Positions 6,478-8,592 of a stretch of 8,592 bases of DNA are shown here, in pieces; the stretch's first letter is position 1; each line of letters starts with the position of its first letter. The position numbers and the translations under genes are program-made. Below the pieces are notes generated by a model. The model made no database searches. It saw only the letters and a program-made list of their open reading frames with translations, and was not told the origin of the DNA. The DNA is from Candidatus Thorarchaeota archaeon MP8T_1 (GTDB taxonomy: Archaea; Asgardarchaeota; Thorarchaeia; Thorarchaeales; Thorarchaeaceae). The DNA lies in NCBI GenBank assembly GCA_002825465.1, contig PJER01000085.1, positions 1-8,592 of the forward strand, written 5' to 3'.

Positions 6478-6523
6478 ACCAAGGGAGGAAATGTTCGGGA
6501 TTGGATAGTCCCGTAAACTCACA

Positions 6524-6529
6524 AGGAGG
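6524..6529 (+). promoter_or_regulatory. Strong Shine-Dalgarno (AGGAGG) upstream of selD
   Basis: AGGAGG abuts an in-frame ATG at 6530 (zero spacing, too close to be used easily), lies 12 bases before GTG 6542 and 21 before GTG 6551. A second partial site, AGGTG at 6540-6544, would serve GTG 6551. An in-frame TAG at 6506-6508 limits the gene to these three starts. I use GTG 6542, but the choice is not certain. Confidence 0.55.
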
Positions 6530-6541
6530 ATGAGTCACCAG

Positions 6542-7576
6542 GTGGCTGAAGTGCGACTCACAGCAATGGTAACATCTCATGGCTGAAGCTGTAAGGTCAA
6601 ACAGGGTGATCTCACAAGACTTCTCCAAGCTGCTGGCCTTCTCTCGCAGGGAGCTACCTGTGGGGGACAGGTGGGCGATGATGCAGTGATCCGTGTCATA
6701 AATGATGAAGTAGCAGTTGTGGAGAATGTTGACATCTTTACACCTATTCATGACGACCCTTTCATTCAAGGCAAAATCGTTGCATGTAATGCCACAAATG
6801 ACATATTTGCTATGGGAGCGACAAACGTTCTCTCCCTACAGGCATTTTTGGCATATCCCGAGGAATTGCCTGAAGATATCGTTGTGAATGTTCTGAAGGG
6901 CATGAGCAGCTTTATGGCGGATCTTGACTCCAAACTCTCTGGAGGGCAAACAATCACCAATCCCTGTCCTGTCTTTGGCGGGATTGCCTTAGGAATAACA
7001 CACCCTCGAAATGTTGTTTATTCCAGTGGGGCACAACCTGGTGATATAGCAGTGCTCACAAAGCCGCTTGGTATTCAGTCTGCTATGCGATCCTACAGGG
7101 ATCTTAAAGATGAGAAACGTGAAATGCTTCTAGCCAAGTTTGACGAATCCTCCTTGCTAAGAATGCAGGAGAATGCAGTCCGCATCATGACGCAGAGTAA
7201 TCTTGAAGTCGCTCAAGCGATGAACGAAGTCGGGGTGAATGCTGCAACTGATATCACAGGATTTGGTCTACTTGGCCACGCTAGCAATGTGAGTTCGCTG
7301 AGTGACGTTGATGTGGTAATCAATCGAGTACCAGTGATTAAAGGAACACTTGAACTTGCTGAGTTCTTTGGTCACAAACTATCCTCAGGATATGGTGCTG
7401 AAACTGCTGGTGGAATGCTTGTTTTTCTAGATTCTGCCAAAGTTGATCGATTCCACAAATTACTCACAGACAAGGGATTGCCCTGTTGGACTGTTGGCGA
7501 AGCTACGAAACATAATGGATCACCTCGTGCCTTTTTGGCGCAAGATGTGCAGTTCATTGAGACCGAATTCCCGTGA
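6542..7576 (+). CDS. selD: Selenophosphate synthetase SelD, itself a selenoprotein (UGA = Sec at 6584-6586)
   Basis: The 344-residue product (E. coli SelD has 347) makes selenophosphate from selenide and ATP, the selenium donor for Sec-tRNA. The N-terminus reads LTAMVTSHG-TGA-SCKVKQ, and the TGA falls exactly at the catalytic Cys/Sec of the SelD motif, so it encodes Sec15, followed by Cys17 and the essential Lys18. Further SelD signatures follow in order: GDDAVIRV, DIFTPIHDDPF, CNATNDIFAMGA, GGQTITNPCPVFGG, TKPLG, DITGFGLLGHASN and GYGAETAGGMLV. The last is closer in form to the ETSGG of eukaryotic SPS than to the DPQTSGG of E. coli. A standard translation would start at GTG 6671 and lack the active site. 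The gene is divergent from rtcB and is followed at once by a SECIS-like hairpin. The start codon (6530, 6542 or 6551) is uncertain; the identity is not. Confidence 0.95.
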
Positions 7577-7606
7577 GAACGCCTGAAACCAAACGGCGTG
7601 GCGTTC
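7577..7606 (+). promoter_or_regulatory. Candidate archaeal-type SECIS element in the selD 3' UTR
   Basis: GAACGCC (7577-7583) pairs perfectly with GGCGTTC (7600-7606). Between them, TGAAA forms the 5' side of an internal loop, CC (7589-7590) pairs with GG (7595-7596) around the loop AAAC, and CGT is the 3' side. Methanogen SECIS elements have the order GCC, GAA, short C-G helix, small loop, A, GGC; this hairpin has the same order, with GAA in place. It differs by an extra U before GAA, an extra A after it, and CGU instead of a single A opposite. The element begins with the base after the stop codon. Its role in recoding the TGA at 6584 is inferred from form and position. Confidence 0.65.
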
Positions 7607-7613
7607 GAGGTTT

Positions 7614-7628
7614 GCTGCTGCAAGCAGC
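7614..7628 (+). repeat. Second hairpin in the selD 3' UTR
   Basis: GCTGCT (7614-7619) and AGCAGC (7623-7628) are exact reverse complements around GCA. It follows the SECIS-like hairpin by 7 bases. It could support the SECIS, help define the mRNA 3' end, or have no role. Confidence 0.4.
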
Positions 7629-7677
7629 CGGTCTCCACTCTTGTTCTACTCTAGCTGTATTCTGTACAATAATTCGC

Positions 7678-7682
7678 TTTTT
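7678..7682 (+). terminator. T-tract downstream of selD
   Basis: Five T's in GCTTTTTGTC form the best T-run after selD, about 100 bases past the stop and beyond both hairpins. Archaeal RNA polymerase terminates at such tracts, so it is a plausible transcript end that would keep the SECIS-like hairpin in the mRNA. The rest of 7683-7811 shows only a small inverted repeat (AATGG/CCATT, 7703-7717) and no gene. Confidence 0.3.
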
Positions 7683-7811
7683 GTCGATATGTACTCGTGT
7701 TTAATGGACGCGCCATTCATGGATGAAGGCTATACAATTCAAGCTTAATAACGACAAACCATTTAACGCCCATAAGGTTACACGGAATATGCCCTTCTAC
7801 AAAAAAGACGT

Positions 7812-7816
7812 GGGTG
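7812..7816 (+). promoter_or_regulatory. Ribosome binding site (GGGTG) deciding the ATG start at 7824
   Basis: GGGTG lies 7 bases before ATG 7824. The alternative TTG at 7818 would be only one base from it, so ATG 7824 is preferred. Confidence 0.5.
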
Positions 7817-7823
7817 CTTGGGA

Positions 7824-8525
7824 ATGAAGATTGTTGTGACTGGACCTTATGAAGCTGGCAAGAGTCAGATGATTCACCACATTACGAATGGAGCCTGTAT
7901 CAACATTGAACGTAGAGGCACAACTATTGCTATGGATCATGGCCTAGCCAATGTTGATGGTATGAGCGTCTTCATGTTTGGAACACCAGGACTTTTGAGG
8001 TTTCGAACGATGCGAAAGATACTCAGCTCTGGGGCGGATGGTATAATCTTTGTTGTTGATTCTGTTGATCCAGAGTCTGATGCAAGAGCAAAGCTCTTCT
8101 TCCGTGAGATTGCATTCTTCCTTCCAGGAGTACCCTGCGTTGTAGCAGCTAACAAGCAGGATGTACAGGAATCCCGTCCTGTTGATTCACTTAGAATGAA
8201 TTTGCGTTTTCTAGCTGGTCTTCCTGTCTTTCCTGTATCTGCAAAGACAGGAGAAAACGTTGACAGTATGCTCAGAACGCTGCTTTATCTTGTTATGATG
8301 CAGTGGAGTTCTGTCTTTGCCAAATTTGCTCAGTATAGTGGAGCTAAAGATGGACTCAAGAAGCTAATGAAAGATCTCAATCTTGAACGCGAACAAGCCG
8401 TTGGCTATCTCCGACGCTTTGAACTGAGGAAACTCCTTGAGGTTCAGGTTGGCGATGAGCAATTTGTTGTTAAGGACTCAGTTCGCGCCCTTCTGGAAAA
8501 CCCGGTCAGTATTATGCAGAGATAA
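7824..8525 (+). CDS. Small SRPRB/COG2229-like GTPase with C-terminal helix-turn-helix-like tail
   Basis: The product has 233 residues from ATG 7824. It opens directly with a beta strand and P-loop, GPYEAGKS (7-14), followed by a TT switch (33-34), G3 region FGTPGLLRF (52-60), NKQD (110-113) and SAKTG (139-143). The GTPG form of G3, instead of DxxG, suits the COG2229-type predicted GTPases of archaea and bacteria. The position normally held by the catalytic Gln after GTPG is Leu57, which should slow hydrolysis and favour the GTP-bound state. Residues from about 172 to 225 form helices and a wing-like stretch (LKKLMKDLNLEREQAVGYLRRFELRKLL, split as two helices, then EVQVGDEQFVV), suggesting a winged-helix protein- or DNA-binding tail. 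No lipidation or membrane signal is seen. It is separated from selD by about 250 bases and probably has its own promoter. The partner is unknown. Confidence 0.88.
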   Translation: MKIVVTGPYEAGKSQMIHHITNGACINIERRGTTIAMDHGLANVDGMSVFMFGTPGLLRFRTMRKILSSGADGIIFVVDSVDPESDARAKLFFREIAFFLPGVPCVVAANKQDVQESRPVDSLRMNLRFLAGLPVFPVSAKTGENVDSMLRTLLYLVMMQWSSVFAKFAQYSGAKDGLKKLMKDLNLEREQAVGYLRRFELRKLLEVQVGDEQFVVKDSVRALLENPVSIMQR

Positions 8526-8527
8526 AT

Positions 8528-8541
8528 GCCCGTTCAGGGGC
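8528..8541 (+). terminator. Small hairpin after the terminal GTPase gene
   Basis: GCCC (8528-8531) pairs with GGGC (8538-8541) two bases after the stop codon. It is short and lacks a following T-run, so termination is only a possibility. Further on, ATATC/GATAT (8565-8580) and GGGGAG (8582-8587) may be the promoter region and ribosome binding site of a gene starting just beyond the window. Confidence 0.2.
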
Positions 8542-8592
8542 TTGAATCTGTATATCACACTCTAATATCAATTGAGATATAGGGGAGTTGTT

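Noticed and set aside
6491..6508. Five-codon leader ORF as a real peptide gene
   Set aside because: The GGGAGG is only two bases from its ATG, too close for normal initiation. Mentioned only as part of the leader observation.
6459..6513. 5' SECIS in the selD leader
   Set aside because: Neither hairpin contains the GAA internal loop with a short C-G helix. The 3' UTR hairpin at 7577-7606 fits far better.
6671..7576. SelD starting at GTG 6671
   Set aside because: It lacks the catalytic N-terminal motif and has no ribosome binding site. The coding similarity continues upstream through the TGA at 6584.
1..8592. CRISPR array, insertion sequence or prophage
   Set aside because: No regularly spaced direct repeats, no transposase, integrase or phage genes. 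The only tandem repeats are within the acidic coding region.

Overview
The window looks like a piece of an Asgard archaeal chromosome (Lokiarchaeia- or Thorarchaeia-like). This is inferred from gene content, since no marker gene is present. The clues are two eukaryote-like small GTPase genes (one with an N-terminal longin-like region and a very long acidic tail), an RPA/SOSS-B-like OB-fold protein, an archaeal-type RtcB RNA ligase, Shine-Dalgarno-led GTG/ATG starts, and a selenophosphate synthetase whose catalytic residue is encoded by an in-frame TGA.

Layout, left to right. Positions 2-424 (+) are the 3' end of a gene with a winged-helix-like region. Positions 425-967 hold no convincing gene but contain a dense set of inverted repeats, including a possible branched RNA fold at 638-733 and a strong hairpin at 805-837. 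Positions 968-3043 (+) encode a 691-residue protein: a longin-like N-terminus, a Ras/Arf-like GTPase domain, then about 380 acidic residues with three tandem repeats of about 34 residues and a twice-used leucine-rich motif. Positions 3109-4951 (+) look like a small operon: an RPA-like OB-fold protein, a DNPH1-like nucleotide N-glycosidase fused to a zinc ribbon, and an EamA/DMT permease. The permease gene converges on rtcB (4922-6367, -), with 30 bp of overlap.

Divergent from rtcB lies selD (about 6542-7576, +). A standard-code reading stops at TGA 6584-6586, so a naive gene call begins at 6671 and loses the active site. Decoding that TGA as selenocysteine restores the SelD N-terminal motif (Gly-Sec-Ser-Cys-Lys). 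A hairpin starting one base after the stop codon (7577-7606) resembles an archaeal SECIS element and is the most interesting non-coding feature here. Positions 7824-8525 (+) encode a small SRPRB/COG2229-like GTPase with a C-terminal helix-turn-helix-like tail and Leu in place of the usual catalytic Gln.

How the genes fit together: selD implies that the host decodes UGA as selenocysteine and makes selenophosphate for that purpose. RtcB is housekeeping tRNA splicing and RNA repair. The OB-fold and DNPH1-like genes suggest a DNA or nucleotide-pool maintenance pair. The two GTPases belong to the expanded Asgard GTPase repertoire. These links are inferences from gene context.
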